Below are positions 13,074 through 23,525 of a stretch of DNA of 64,000 nt, piece after piece (positions within the stretch are counted from its first letter, which is position 1; each line of letters starts with the position of its first letter). Under the pieces are notes generated by a model. The model worked only from the letters and a program-made list of their open reading frames with translations, had not been told where the DNA came from and ran no database searches. This DNA comes from Litsea cubeba (taxonomy: Eukaryota > Streptophyta > Magnoliopsida > Laurales > Lauraceae). Both the position numbers and the translations under genes were made by a program. The stretch spans positions 76,695,905 through 76,759,904 of the forward strand of contig CM022951.1 in NCBI GenBank assembly GCA_012931725.1. The letters are read 5' to 3'.

Positions 13074-14647
13074 CTGATGACAAGACCCATCCATCAACAA
13101 TGATCAGCTCACTCTAGGACCATCCACTTCTACACTACTATATAAAAATGTACCTTTGGCTTCTAAAAGAATAACTTAACTAAAAAACACATCAACTTAA
13201 TGCTAGTAGAAAGCAAACATCAGATATCAAAAATGTATAATTGTTAATCAAAGGGTTTCCTGTTTTGAGAACAAAGTCAAATCGAGGCAAAGAATTCAAA
13301 CATATTCACTTTTACCTTAGAATTGTTGGGTGTCCTTTATTTGGCTTGCTCTTTGAAAATACTCCTCCCTTTGAGCCCGACAGAAATATCCCTCAAATAG
13401 TTCCTAAACATGATATTAAAAAAAAAAAGATTAAAACCAGCTTGTTAAATGAGAGTAGGTTGATATGATAAAACCCCTCAAACAAAAGCTCGTTCCAATG
13501 GACCCCCTTATCATAAACAACCAACATAAATTCAAATTACCTAAAGAAGATGATGCTGATACAACAAAGATACTACTAATTTCTGCCCATGACCCGAAAC
13601 CCATGTGAATGTATACCCAAATTGAAAACTGAAATCAACAAAACCCCATTTCAATACACCCCAAGTCATAAACAAGAAGCCAAAACAAACTACATAAGAA
13701 TGCAGGCAATACTCATCTAATTATAAAAAAAAAAAAATAACAATCAGTTTTAATACACATCACCCCCTTTTCAGAAACCACTAGCAGAGGCAGCACGGGG
13801 ATCAATATTATAACACTACCAAGCAGGATTCAGGGTTTACCCTGACCCAGACCAAACCCGACCCTTAACATCCCTACATAATAACGAGTACTAATTATTT
13901 ATAAGACACTCGAAAATGAGATCCTGAAAATGACTGGCAATTAACATCATCACCACCACCGCCACCATCATATTTGGTGTTAGGTTTGTGACTAGCGCCA
14001 AACATAATATTAAATATAGTACTATGGGAACTTACAGCCACTTGGATTCCATATAGATGTGAGATAGCTATTAGCTACACATAACAGAATTATTCCATAA
14101 TGTTGCAACCTCAGTATAGATGATATAAAATTCTCTATTTGAGGATAGATTGAATGCTGTCAGGCCTTTAATTTGTACACTTGGGCCCATGGTTGATGGT
14201 ACCATTATTGGGATTCAGGATCATCAAGGCCTACAGTCCATCCCAGGCCTACAGTTAGAATGAGCCCAAGGCTCTAGCACAGGCTGCGCCCATGTGAAAT
14301 GCAAAGGCAATGCCCATATAATCAATCACTCAGGTTTGTTCCTCTGTTTTCTACATAGCAATCTGGTTGAATGATTTTCTTTCTTCAATCAACTAGATAA
14401 ATGGCTAAGGCCAAGGAGTATTTCTTGTTATAGTTTTCTTTAAAGCATCCTATTTAAAGATGCTTTTAAGTATGTAACAAACATGCTTTGGGCAATAAGT
14501 AACTTCCAACAGTCATAACTGCTGGTTTGCAGCTCTGAACAAACTTAGGCCTGTGTACATCCAGGCTTCACATTGGGTCTCTGGGCCACAGAAAAAACTA
14601 CTTGCTCAAGTTGTTTCAGCTTGACACATGGGAAAGATTTCTCACCA

Positions 14648-15905
14648 GCGAGAAATGAGAACAGATCTTTGGTTTCATTACTTGAAATCAACAATTTGCT
14701 AAATTATAGACGAAAATAACATCCCATTACAATGGCTAACAAAAACATCACATTATAACAAATAGATTAATACGAATGCCTACTTAATATCCATTTTTTT
14801 CCCCCAAGAAATTAGCATTGAAGCAGAGCTTCAAGACCTGGATCCTTTGGATACAAAAAAACAAAAAAAAAGACCTAGATCCTTCAGTTCCCCCAAGTGT
14901 GTACATGGGATCATGCTGAATAAGGCCCAGCAATACCCAGAAATTTATATAGAAACAGTATTCAAGTTTAAAAAGTACAGAGACTAATCAAACATTATAG
15001 CATGTGCTAATTAGAAATGTCAGCGCACACACCACTCAGTGCACCACAATATTGGTATCAACTTGAAATCTACACTAAAGCCCCCACTTGAAGTAAAGAT
15101 ATACCAGTGAGTCAAAACCAATGCAGGTGTAAAAGCCCTATAATTTTACAAGAGAAGACTCAAGATTGGTCCACGAGCTATTCCTCAGGTCCCATGCAAG
15201 TCTAAACATCAAAAGAAATATAAGTACAAATAACTCATGTGTCAAGGAATTAGTTTGTCTTTAAACAGGAGTCCAAGTTGTTTGCACGCTTTGTAAATTT
15301 TATATGTTGCAATTTTAAGCAATTTCTAGGATCCTGTAAAGCCAACTAAACATTTGGTTCTTCTCTCATTTGGCGCTGAATCCAGACCAATGGAAGGCGG
15401 CATTCCTTCTAGTCATCTGTGTTGATTCGAAAGATGACCCTAGGGTCCAGGTGCTAATTTCAAGGCTCTATCCCACATTACAACTCCTTACATAGTGAAT
15501 GGTAATGGAACCAAACATCAATAAAATATGATAAATAATGTAATATTACAGTGGGATTGAATCAACCTTCACAACAAGATATTCACACTACCATTAAAAA
15601 AAAGACAAGATATTCACACAAGACAGAGCAAGACAACCAAACCAACAAGATATGCACTGTAACAGGTAGAGTACCCATTTTCTTGTAACAGGTATAAGGA
15701 AACTTCTTTAGCATCTAGGTAGAGTACCCATTTTCTTCAAAGGGTAAACTCAATTGATAAGCACAACAAAAACATGTAAATACTAAAACAGAGAGAAATG
15801 AGAACAGATCTATGGTTTCATTACTTGAAACCAACAATTTGATAAATTATAGACTGAAATAACATCCCATTACAATGGCCAACAAAAACATCACATTATA
15901 ACAAT
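14648..15905 (+). repeat. Dispersed direct repeat pair of about 115 bp
   Basis: Segments at 14648-14763 and 15790-15905 are near-identical, both starting GAGAAATGAGAACAGATCT and ending in a stretch about fifty bases after CATCCCATTACAATGG. Roughly seven differences are visible. They lie about 1.14 kb apart inside the CACTA element, so either an internal duplication or two copies of one small repeat is possible. Confidence 0.85.
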
Positions 15906-16158
15906 CACAATCCATTGAAGTGCCCTTAGATTAATGGACAGTACCCATTGCAGGGTTTTGTCAAAGAACATAGGAAAAGGCTAACAAAAACAGAGTGTCA
16001 GCAATGTAAGTACACTATCATCTTATACTCAAAACTGCTTTATTGAATGCAAGCAAATGTACAGGGATTAGTTGGTGCCACCTGGGGAGATTTGTCCCGT
16101 TGGGCCAAAGACCTCACAGATACCCACGTTATCAAAAAAAAAAAACTTGCATACGTAC

Positions 16159-16237
16159 CATTTATCTGGACATCTTCCAATGACTTTTTGAAAATCCCTA
16201 GAACAATATTTGCAAGCCTAACTGTTTCATTTATAAC
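16159..16237 (-). pseudogene. Captured cytochrome P450 exon (CYP87-like), part 2
   Basis: Between a good acceptor (ATTTCAG) and a good donor (GTACGT), the minus strand encodes VINETVRLANIV, then a GIFKKSLEDVQING-like stretch. This is the region between helix K (ExxR, here ETVR) and the following beta strand of plant P450s, and it is closest to the CYP87/CYP90 group (CYP85 clan). The reading frame is open. No further downstream P450 exon, such as the heme-binding Cys motif, was found in the element, so the fragment cannot give an active enzyme. It sits inside the CACTA, antisense to the surrounding LTR element. Confidence 0.82.
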
Positions 16238-16350
16238 CTGAAATTTAATTGCATGGTTTCAAGTTAGTAAATTCTAAAATAACTCACTTGTATCATTGTA
16301 ATTAGCCAATGGGAACTAGCTTTAGGAAGAGAGTTAGTCATTTGACTCAC

Positions 16351-16420
16351 CAGAGATGTAAATGTCATTGATTTGTATTCTTTCCATGTATTCATTCCAA
16401 CACCATCAAAGAGAACTACA
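16351..16420 (-). pseudogene. Captured cytochrome P450 exon (CYP87-like), part 1
   Basis: The minus strand reads GMNTWKEYKSMTFTSL and then a donor (GTGAGTC). This matches the segment just before helix K in CYP87-type enzymes and joins in sense to the next exon at 16237 across a 113-bp intron. An acceptor-like CATCTCAG lies at 16421. The first few residues (VVLFDGV) do not resemble the family, so the exon is probably truncated or altered at its 5' end. Retained intron-exon structure shows that genomic DNA, not a processed transcript, was captured. Confidence 0.78.
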
Positions 16421-16663
16421 CTGAGATGCCAAAAGAAAGTAAAAGTTGAAAATGTAATACCATTCAATCTCAAGGATGGTCAGGCCCAGGTGGACCACAC
16501 TCTTTGTAACGAAATATTACTGATACATGTTATATAGCCAAATATTACTAATACAAGCCCAGTCAATGGCATTGCTGCCTAATCCATCTAACTAACTATA
16601 CTTTTCAAACACTACCTAGTACCTACAAGTCAATTCAAATCATAGAAACATCAATGCATTCCA

Positions 16664-16755
16664 AGAGAATGCTAACAAATATTGAAGCTCGTTGTCAATA
16701 AATAAACTTAAAACTTCTCAAGAGAATGCTAACAAATATTGAAGCTCGTTGTCCA
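16664..16755 (+). repeat. Short duplication of about 38 bp
   Basis: The segment CAAGAGAATGCTAACAAATATTGAAGCTCGTTGTC occurs at about 16661 and again at about 16719, separated by about 25 bp of A/T-rich sequence. It lies in the CACTA interior. Confidence 0.8.
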
Positions 16756-18145
16756 ACTAAAAGCAATTGAATTGGCTTTGATTCAATATTTACCTGAACA
16801 TGAATAGAGCCTTTCTATTTGAGAAAAGAGCAAAAATTGAAAAGTTACCCACAGTGGGCTCCTATCAATGTTAGCCATCTATCAGTTACATTCATTGGAT
16901 CATGACTAAAGTTTGAAATTGGGTTCAACTCACAAATACAATCCAACACATACAGAACTCCCATCAACACAACAGCAAGAACAGAGCCAACAAAACAACA
17001 ACAAAAGAAAAATACAGTCATTCCACTTGCCCAAGGAGAAAGACAGTCAGTATTATTTCTTTAACTGAAACTGCTGAGACTCTCATTCAAATTTAGAGTG
17101 AATCCTTTTCCATGCATATTTATAAAGTACTAGTTCTAATCGAAGTGGGAGACAATCCAACTTATCTATGAGTTCCATAATTATATGTCTGTATCTGGCA
17201 ACATGACCCATCTAGCCAAATTTTTAAAATCATAATTGTGATGGAATACAAAGCAACTGAATATCAAACACATGTTAAGTTAAGATTATACATCAAGATA
17301 AAAAAAAAAGCAGAGAAAAAGAGGAGGCAGGGGGAGATTAAGAAAAGAAAAAATCATAAAAACAAGTTCAACTACTTAAAAAACTCACATAATGAATGGT
17401 GGGGTGTGAATCAAAGCATCCATAAGAACCTATTGGGTTTCAAATTCAATCTGTCGTGTGTGTTGAAGTAAGTATTCCACTCCATTTACATCACAATTTA
17501 TAAAAGTTAAAGCTACACACACAAAAAAGAAAAAAAACCAAACTCCACTCTTTATCCCAAGTCTCATAACGGATGACTAGCCAAGTAGAACAGGTTCTTT
17601 GAAATGAAAAACGTACCTAAGTTGGGCATGTAATGATATGACATCATGCTGGATTCTTCATGGATGATTAATGATTATACATTTATAGCCTACATTCTGA
17701 GGTATATTTCATATTTGAATTTAGAAATGAATAATAGTGATAAAATCTTGATATAACCATCTGATCATCAGCAATTTATTAGTATCTAACTTAATATAGC
17801 TAACTGACATGAATAAATATAGACAAATGCATCTATAAAGTTATTTTGTAATCATACAACATTACATAAACTGCATGACAATGAGGGGTCCGATGCGTCG
17901 ACCAATCTCAATTACTAATAAAAAGTGAGAGTCGAGAGAAGTCCGATCTGTGAATAATTAGGTCCAAGGCCCAATCAGAGGGTATAAACCATTGCACGGT
18001 CTGTGTGATAATCGGACAAGATTTCTAACATCAGATCTGAAGATATTCATATTCAAATAATCCAAATCTTTAGAAAAAAAGAAAGAAGGGGGACTAAAAA
18101 TCTAAAATACGAGGAAATGTGATAAGGATAAAACCATTACCTCAC

Positions 18146-18269
18146 TTCAAAGTTGTAAATGCATCTAAATGTTTGAACATTGGCCAGTAGCTTTCCCATT
18201 TTGAAATCACAAGGCCATAAACCAGTTGATGTAATGCTTGAGCCTATCGCGCAATTTCAACAAGTCCAC
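18146..18269 (-). pseudogene. Unidentified captured exon with one nonsense codon
   Basis: A 124-bp minus-strand segment between an AG acceptor (GGATAG) and a GTGAGG donor keeps one frame that looks like real protein: GLVEIAR, stop (TAG), AQALHQLVYGLVISKWESYW, then PMFKHLDAFTTL. The single in-frame stop suggests a decayed exon. I do not recognise the parent gene. It is not obviously part of the P450 nearby and may derive from a third donor gene. Confidence 0.5.
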
Positions 18270-19824
18270 CTATCCAACAACAAATACTTAATGAATCAAA
18301 AAGGAAAAAAATAATTTGACCATTACTAGACAAGATATGTACCATATAAAGCATTAACACGTTACATTTGGGGGCTTGCCTTACATTTGTGATAACAAAT
18401 ATGGCAAACATATAAAACTAGAAAAGAAAAAAGCACATGATGAATGTGATATGAGAGATGAATTAACATCAATTATTGAAATTTATTTCTATTGAGCTTG
18501 ACTGTCTAGAGTCTAGAAGCCATGTGTGACCTATATTTTGGGCCTCACATCATAGACCATTCCTAACTGTTCCAAGCCTACAAACTAAATAGGAAACTTT
18601 CCAATCTTTATGATAGCAAGGTCCATGGTTTTTTGCAAGTAACATTTTTATATGGATCTTAAACAAGCTTCAAATATCTCCATTTCTCATGTGGGGCCAA
18701 GACACCTCTATCAGCTATTTATCCAATGATTTTGAGACAAAAATCAAGGAAACAAATCCTAAACTTTAGCATGTAAGCACCATCATCATCAAAGCATTAT
18801 CTCATCTATCAAGGGTTGCCTCTGTGAATTTTTTATTCTTACTAATCATATTTAAAGCCATGTTTTTAGAACTCGACGATCCAACATGTCTTCCTACAAG
18901 AGCATGCAAGTATAGATATTAGAACCCTAGGTCCTTATCATTGGATCTTGCACCCGACATTAAGAAACATACATACATATATTGGATCACACATGTGGCC
19001 TCAAAATAAATAAAAGAGTTGTCCGCAAGAGAAAACAAATTGCACTGTCCCAATAGCATGCATAAGCCAGCTTCATCTCAATGCAAAGATTAGGCAGTCA
19101 ATTCCCATTTTCTCCTTATTAGACTACTTTTTATGTATACTTGTCTTTTCCCCCTTATCAGAAAAATGAAAGAAAGTTTCTCAAAAGATGCCAAACATCA
19201 TTATCATAAACTCTATCCATTTTCTTCTCATACTTAAATCCCCATCTCAACTCCGAACCCTAATCCTTTTTTTAATCCTTAAATCCCCATCTCAACTCTG
19301 AACCCTAATCCTTTTTTTTTTAACCCTTTACCCAATTTATGTTTGTTTTCATCATATAGTTCATCATCCTCTTTTTTCTTTCTTAATGTTGGAATTCTTT
19401 TACTATACATGAATGTATATAAAGAACCACATATTCAACAAAGAGTCCCCAGTAGAACAGGAAAAACATCTCACTGAAGCCCGACATAGGCACCCCTAAC
19501 ACCTTGCAAAAAAAAAAAAAAAAAAGAGGCAAAACTAACACAACAGTGAAAAAAAGAAAAAAACTACAATCACCAAAAGCAGAACCCCTAGCACATGAGC
19601 ATGTATACCAAATCATAATCCTCCTTCGTACCCAACTTATTAGGTTAGAGCACACACTTGCTAATTAACCAAAAAAAAAAAAAAACCCTCTCTGTAACTT
19701 CCATGTTTAGTTAGTCGACTCATTAATCCATTGCAAGGCTGAAACAGCAACCTAACATATTAATCTCTGAATCCCAAGGTCATTCATTCAAGCACAAAAC
19801 AATCTCAATCAAATCCATGCAAAA

Positions 19825-20320
19825 ATGGGGGATGGAAAGGAAGAGAGAGAGAGAGAGAGAACCAAGGGAGAGGGCAAGTGGTGTGCAGGTGGGCGCAGGG
19901 CGGAACAGAGGAGGAAGCAGGGGAGAGGGAGAGGAACAGGGGAGAGAGAGAGAGAACCGAGGGAGAGAGGGAGTGGTGTGCAGGAGGGCGCTGCAACAAG
20001 CGCAGGCGAGGGGAGACAGGGGAGGAAGAAGAAGAGAGGAAGGGAGGGAGGAGAACAGACAGAGAGGAAACAGAGAGATGGGGAACGAGGGAGAGAGAGA
20101 ACAGAGAAGAAAGAGAGATGAGAGGGGGAATGGCGCGCGGTTGTGTGCGGAGTGCAGGAAGAGGGAGGGGTGTACCTGGCGCAGGGGAGGCGTCCGGCGG
20201 CGCGAGGAGGAAGATGAAGGCTCTGCTGGCTTCCGGGGCTCCTTCGCGCGCTTGGCAGTGCTGGCGATGAGAGGGTCGTGCGCCTGGGAGAGGGAGGGAG
20301 AGGGAGGGAGAGATAGATCG
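19825..20320. repeat. Purine-rich (GA) low-complexity tract
   Basis: About 500 bp that is overwhelmingly A and G on the plus strand (GAGAGAG, GGAGG, GGGAGAGAGG). It gives rise to artificial open frames in several phases on both strands. It lies near the right end of the CACTA and resembles the CT-rich leader or first exon of a plant gene read on the minus strand. This may be where the captured F-box piece is fused. Confidence 0.7.
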
Positions 20321-20354
20321 GGATGAGAGGAGATGGGTTCTGGAGGACGATGAT

Positions 20355-20520
20355 GGGTTCTGAGTCCGATGTCGATGTAATCCGGCGAGAGGAAAAGGTC
20401 GTCGGGGACGAAGCAGGCGGCGGAGTCATCGGAGTGGATGGGGATGGAGAGGAAGGGTGGGTGAGGAAGATGCTGGAGCGGCTGCGAGGGTACTGGGAGC
20501 GGCTGCGAGGGTACTGGGAG
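20355..20520 (-). pseudogene. Captured fragment of an F-box/LRR gene
   Basis: The minus strand matches 45199-45344 of the intact F-box/LRR gene in this window over about 145 bp, with only scattered changes. In the gene's own frame it reads [20 protein letters not shown], then a [11 protein letters not shown] stretch, versus [20 protein letters not shown] in the gene. The end near 20480-20520 contains a tandem duplication of a 21-bp unit (CGGCTGCGAGGGTACTGGGAG). Homology stops abruptly on both sides. The donor could be the neighbouring gene or a paralogue. Confidence 0.88.
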
Positions 20521-20694
20521 AGACGATGTTGATGAGAGGAACTGAGATTCACGGGGAGGGAAAGAAAGAAATGGGTGCGGGGTAAGAGGGAAACGAGAAG
20601 GGCAGAGCGCGGGAGGGAAAAAACGTGGGAAGGAAAAACGAAAGAAAAAATGGATTTTGGGTCAGCCACCGCTCTTTTTCCTGCGCCAATAGCT

Positions 20695-20870
20695 TATATT
20701 CCAGTAGTAACGGTGGTTTATTAACGGTTACTGGTCCGTAACAAAATAATTTTTAAATCGAGTAAATTTAATGTAACACTTTAAAATCAATGTTAACGCC
20801 TATAAAACGTTAGGAAACTAGTTACACTTAAAAACCGTTACTTACCAAAAATCTTGAGCGTTACGAATAT
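20695..20870. repeat. Right subterminal repeat array of the CACTA element
   Basis: Several GTAACGGTGG, TTAACGGTTAC and AAACCGTTAC motifs occur in 175 bp, mirroring the denser array at the left end. They mark the right terminus together with the inverted repeat at 20860-20887. Confidence 0.75.
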
Positions 20871-20890
20871 CCTATTTTGGTGTAGTGGTC

Positions 20891-21449
20891 CCGGCCCCAT
20901 GATGCAATAACTCCATCCGTTATTAGTTATCACCATGAAGAGAATTAAAGGACGCGAATTAAAGGAGTGCCTCCATGATGCAATAACACCATCCGTTATC
21001 AGTTATCACCATGAAGAGGAAAATGAATTATCACTAATGGCTGGCATGAAGAGAAGTAATGGAGCCATGAATGGCAGAAAAAGAGAGAAAAGTGATATAA
21101 GGAAGAAAGAAGAGAAATGAGAGGTATGCAAGTTCTGAACCAAAACTCTAATCAGAACGAGAACAAAGTTCCAAAAGCTAACTTAAGCATCGGAGAGTCC
21201 TCGGTCGGACCACCCGATCGAGCTCTTATAATGGTTTGCTTCTGATACAGGTAAGAAGATCGATTCAGATCCGAGAAGAAGAAGGAAAATAGAGTTTTCA
21301 CTCTGTTCAGGTCAAGAAAAAGGAAGGAGATCTCCGTTGCCGAGCTGACCTGCTCAGCATCTCCATTACCGAGCTGAACCGATCAGCATCTCTATCGCCA
21401 AGCAGAGCCAATCTGCTCGGCTACTGATCAATCAAAATCAGACCTTACA
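20891..21449 (+). repeat. 5' LTR, second part
   Basis: Continues the 5' LTR after the CACTA insertion and its GTC duplication, ending CTTACA at 21449. It contains a 76-bp tandem repeat (units starting CCATGATGCAATAAC at 20897 and 20973) that is also present in the 3' LTR. Confidence 0.92.
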
Positions 21450-21450
21450 A

Positions 21451-21468
21451 TTGGCGCCGTCTATGGGA
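21451..21468 (+). other. Primer-binding site of the LTR element
   Basis: TTGGCGCCGTCTATGGGA lies one base after the 5' LTR. Its TGGCGCCG start is typical of tRNA-primed plant Ty3/gypsy elements. The tRNA identity (Arg-like in the Tat group) is inferred from family knowledge. Confidence 0.75.
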
Positions 21469-22170
21469 AACGAAAGAGGAAAGTCATCCACTAACGCTTC
21501 TTTGTGCTGAGCAATATGGCGGACCAAAAGCTTGGTCTCGGATCATAGCACCAAGCTGGACGCTCTCAATCTCAAATAGAGGCAACACAAGATAAAGGGC
21601 AAGGAAGACGCCCAGGAAAGGATCCTGTAACCAACCACTCCGGTGGCCCAGATGTCGGATATGTACCATATACTGACAATGACCGAACTGTCCCCTTTTC
21701 AGGAACGCCGACCTCAAATAGCAACCAATTTCAGGTCGGATTGAAAACGATGAATTGCTTTCCGGCTTGAACACCCCAGCAATGGAAGAACTCAAGAAGA
21801 TCAGGAGCGGTACTGGATGGTTGGATCATCTATATCTGAGGACGAGCAGAGTAGTTTAGCTCGGCTACTCAATCAGAGCTCTGATGTTTTGCTTGGACTC
21901 CGCATGAGACCCCAGTCACGACAAGCTAGGTCGAACCTAGGAAGGACCATACATGGTCACATTGGCTGGAGGAACAAGAGCTTATCAACTATAAACACTT
22001 GAAGGGAAGGCACTGGCAAGGCCGTCGAACAAAGCAAATTTAAAGAAACTCTATTTATAATCTTGTGTGGGATATTTTCTGAGTTCGACCAACCTAGCTC
22101 TGTTGTTCGGCCAACCTGGCTCTAAATTCGGCCAAACTGACTCTGAGTTCGGCCAACCTGGCTCCGACCT

Positions 22171-22320
22171 CGGCAACAATACCACTCAGGTCATCCTAGC
22201 TTCGGTAAGAGTACCGGCTAGGCATGTCTCGGTCTCGGCCTTCTCCAGCCGGCAACAATGCCACCAAGCTCATCCTAGCTTCGGTAAGAGTACCGGCTAG
22301 GCATGTCTCAGCCTCTTCCA
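22171..22320 (+). repeat. 79-bp tandem duplication inside the LTR element
   Basis: Units starting CGGCAACAAT at about 22171 and 22250 share CATCCTAGCTTCGGTAAGAG and GTACCGGCTAGGCATGTCTC with few changes. Upstream, short repeats of TTCGGCCAACCTGGCTC add to a repetitive, non-coding internal region. Confidence 0.85.
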
Positions 22321-22831
22321 CCTCGGCAAGGTTCCAGAATACTTTCATCTAGGCAGCAGAGCCAGAATGTTAACAAAGACAGGCACCTACAGATCTTTGT
22401 ACCAAAGAATTCATCAGCTTTTTATCACTTATAAGACTTTTGTGGTTTATGTTCTTGTGCCAAGAATGGAATCAAAGTTTTAATCTTCTTCGTACCAAAA
22501 AAATTAAAAATTTGGTATCTTGCCTAATTATCTTACTACTATTCCCGTGCCAAGGATAGAGGATCCATGGTAGGGCATACCTTATCAGAAACAACCTCGT
22601 AAAAAATAAGACCAAGGCCTGAAGGGCAGCTTAGGACCCACTACTTCGTGCTGAAGGATAAAAACCTAATTGGGAAGAGCCCAAACTAGGTATGCTGCAC
22701 TGATCTCCTTTTTAACTAATAGCTTGGCATGACAATGCCAGCATTAGGCCAAAAAGTGAGTTTGGAAAGAACCGATAGTGGCGGCGGAAACAAGAGATCT
22801 CTTTCAAAGCCCCCCTTTCTTCTCGAAAAAT

Positions 22832-22849
22832 GGAAAAGAAGAAAAGGGG
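22832..22849 (+). other. Polypurine-tract-like sequence
   Basis: GGAAAAGAAGAAAAGGGG lies 13 bases before the 3' LTR. It is the best candidate for the plus-strand primer, although polypurine tracts usually abut the LTR more closely. Confidence 0.55.
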
Positions 22850-22862
22850 CTTGGGGCGAAAT

Positions 22863-23520
22863 TGTGGGGGTAAAATCTGAACTCAATGTTATATTGGGCT
22901 TGGGTCATAGTGGATCAACCCAACCCGTCAGGAGGAAGAATATGAAGAGAATTAAAGGAGTGTCCCGGCCCCATGATGCAATAACTCCATCCGTTATTAG
23001 TTATCACCATGAAGAGAATTAAAGGACGCGAATTAAAGGAGTGCCTCCATGATGCAATAACACCATCCGTTATCAGTTATCACCATGAAGAGGAAAATGA
23101 ATTATCACTAATGGCTGGCATGAAGAGAATTAATGGAGCCATGAATGGCAGAAAAAGAGAGAAAATGATATAAGGAAGAAAGAAGAGAAAGGAGAGGTAT
23201 GCAAGTTTTGAACCAAAACTCTAATCAGAACGAGAACAAAGTTCCAGAGGCTAACTTAAGCATCGGAGAGTACTCGGCCGGACCACCCGATCGAGCTCTT
23301 ATGATGGTTTGTTTCTGATACAGGTAAGAATATCGATTCAGATCCGAGAAAAAGGAAAACAAACAGAGTTTTCACTCTGTTCAGGTCAAGAAGAAGGAGG
23401 GAGATCTCCGTTACCGAGCTGACCTGCTCAGCATCTCCACCAAGCTGAACCGATCAGCATCTCCATCGCCAAGCAGAGTCAATCTGCTCGGCCGCTGATC
23501 AATCAAAATCAAATCTTATA
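22863..23520 (+). repeat. 3' LTR, intact
   Basis: A 658-bp repeat from TGTGGGGG to CTTATA, followed by the target duplication GTTAG. It contains the uninterrupted site GAGTGTCCCGGCC at about 22958-22970, which shows the state of the 5' LTR before the CACTA inserted. Confidence 0.93.
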
Positions 23521-23525
23521 GTTAG

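Larger units (their letters stand above)
10244..20887. mobile_element. 10.6-kb CACTA (En/Spm) transposon carrying captured gene fragments
   Basis: The ends are CACTACACCATTTCAGGA at 10244 and, on the opposite strand, CACTACACCAAAATAGGA at 20887. These form imperfect inverted repeats of about 28 bp. The target duplication is GTC (10241-10243 and 20888-20890), the 3-bp length expected of CACTA elements. Subterminal zones are dense in GTAACGG / CCGTTAC motifs in both orientations, like the transposase-binding repeats of En/Spm elements. No transposase-like reading frame was found, so it looks non-autonomous. The interior carries an F-box/LRR gene piece, two cytochrome P450 exons and other exon-like islands, all on the minus strand. 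Internal direct repeats are also present (14648/15790, 16664/16718). Confidence 0.92.
10138..23525 (+). mobile_element. Short LTR retrotransposon, split by a CACTA insertion, with 5-bp target duplication
   Basis: The element proper spans 10143-23520, flanked by GTTAG at 10138-10142 and 23521-23525. Its LTRs begin TGTGGGGG. The 5' LTR ends CTTACA and the 3' LTR ends CTTATA. Without the nested CACTA the 5' LTR is about 660 bp and the 3' LTR 658 bp, differing at roughly two dozen bases by eye. A primer-binding site follows the 5' LTR directly. The internal region is only about 1.4 kb (21450-22862) and holds no gag-pol reading frame; just after the primer-binding site, a short ATG frame at about 21515 stops within a dozen codons. 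It is therefore a non-autonomous element that would need proteins from elsewhere. The primer-binding-site type hints at a Ty3/gypsy (Tat-like) helper, which is an inference. Confidence 0.93.

Noticed and set aside
19809..20669. 286-codon minus-strand open frame (Ser/Pro/Leu-rich) and overlapping plus-strand frames
   Set aside because: It is produced by a GA/CT low-complexity tract inside the CACTA element. The F-box match within it is in a different frame. No domain and no matching downstream exons.
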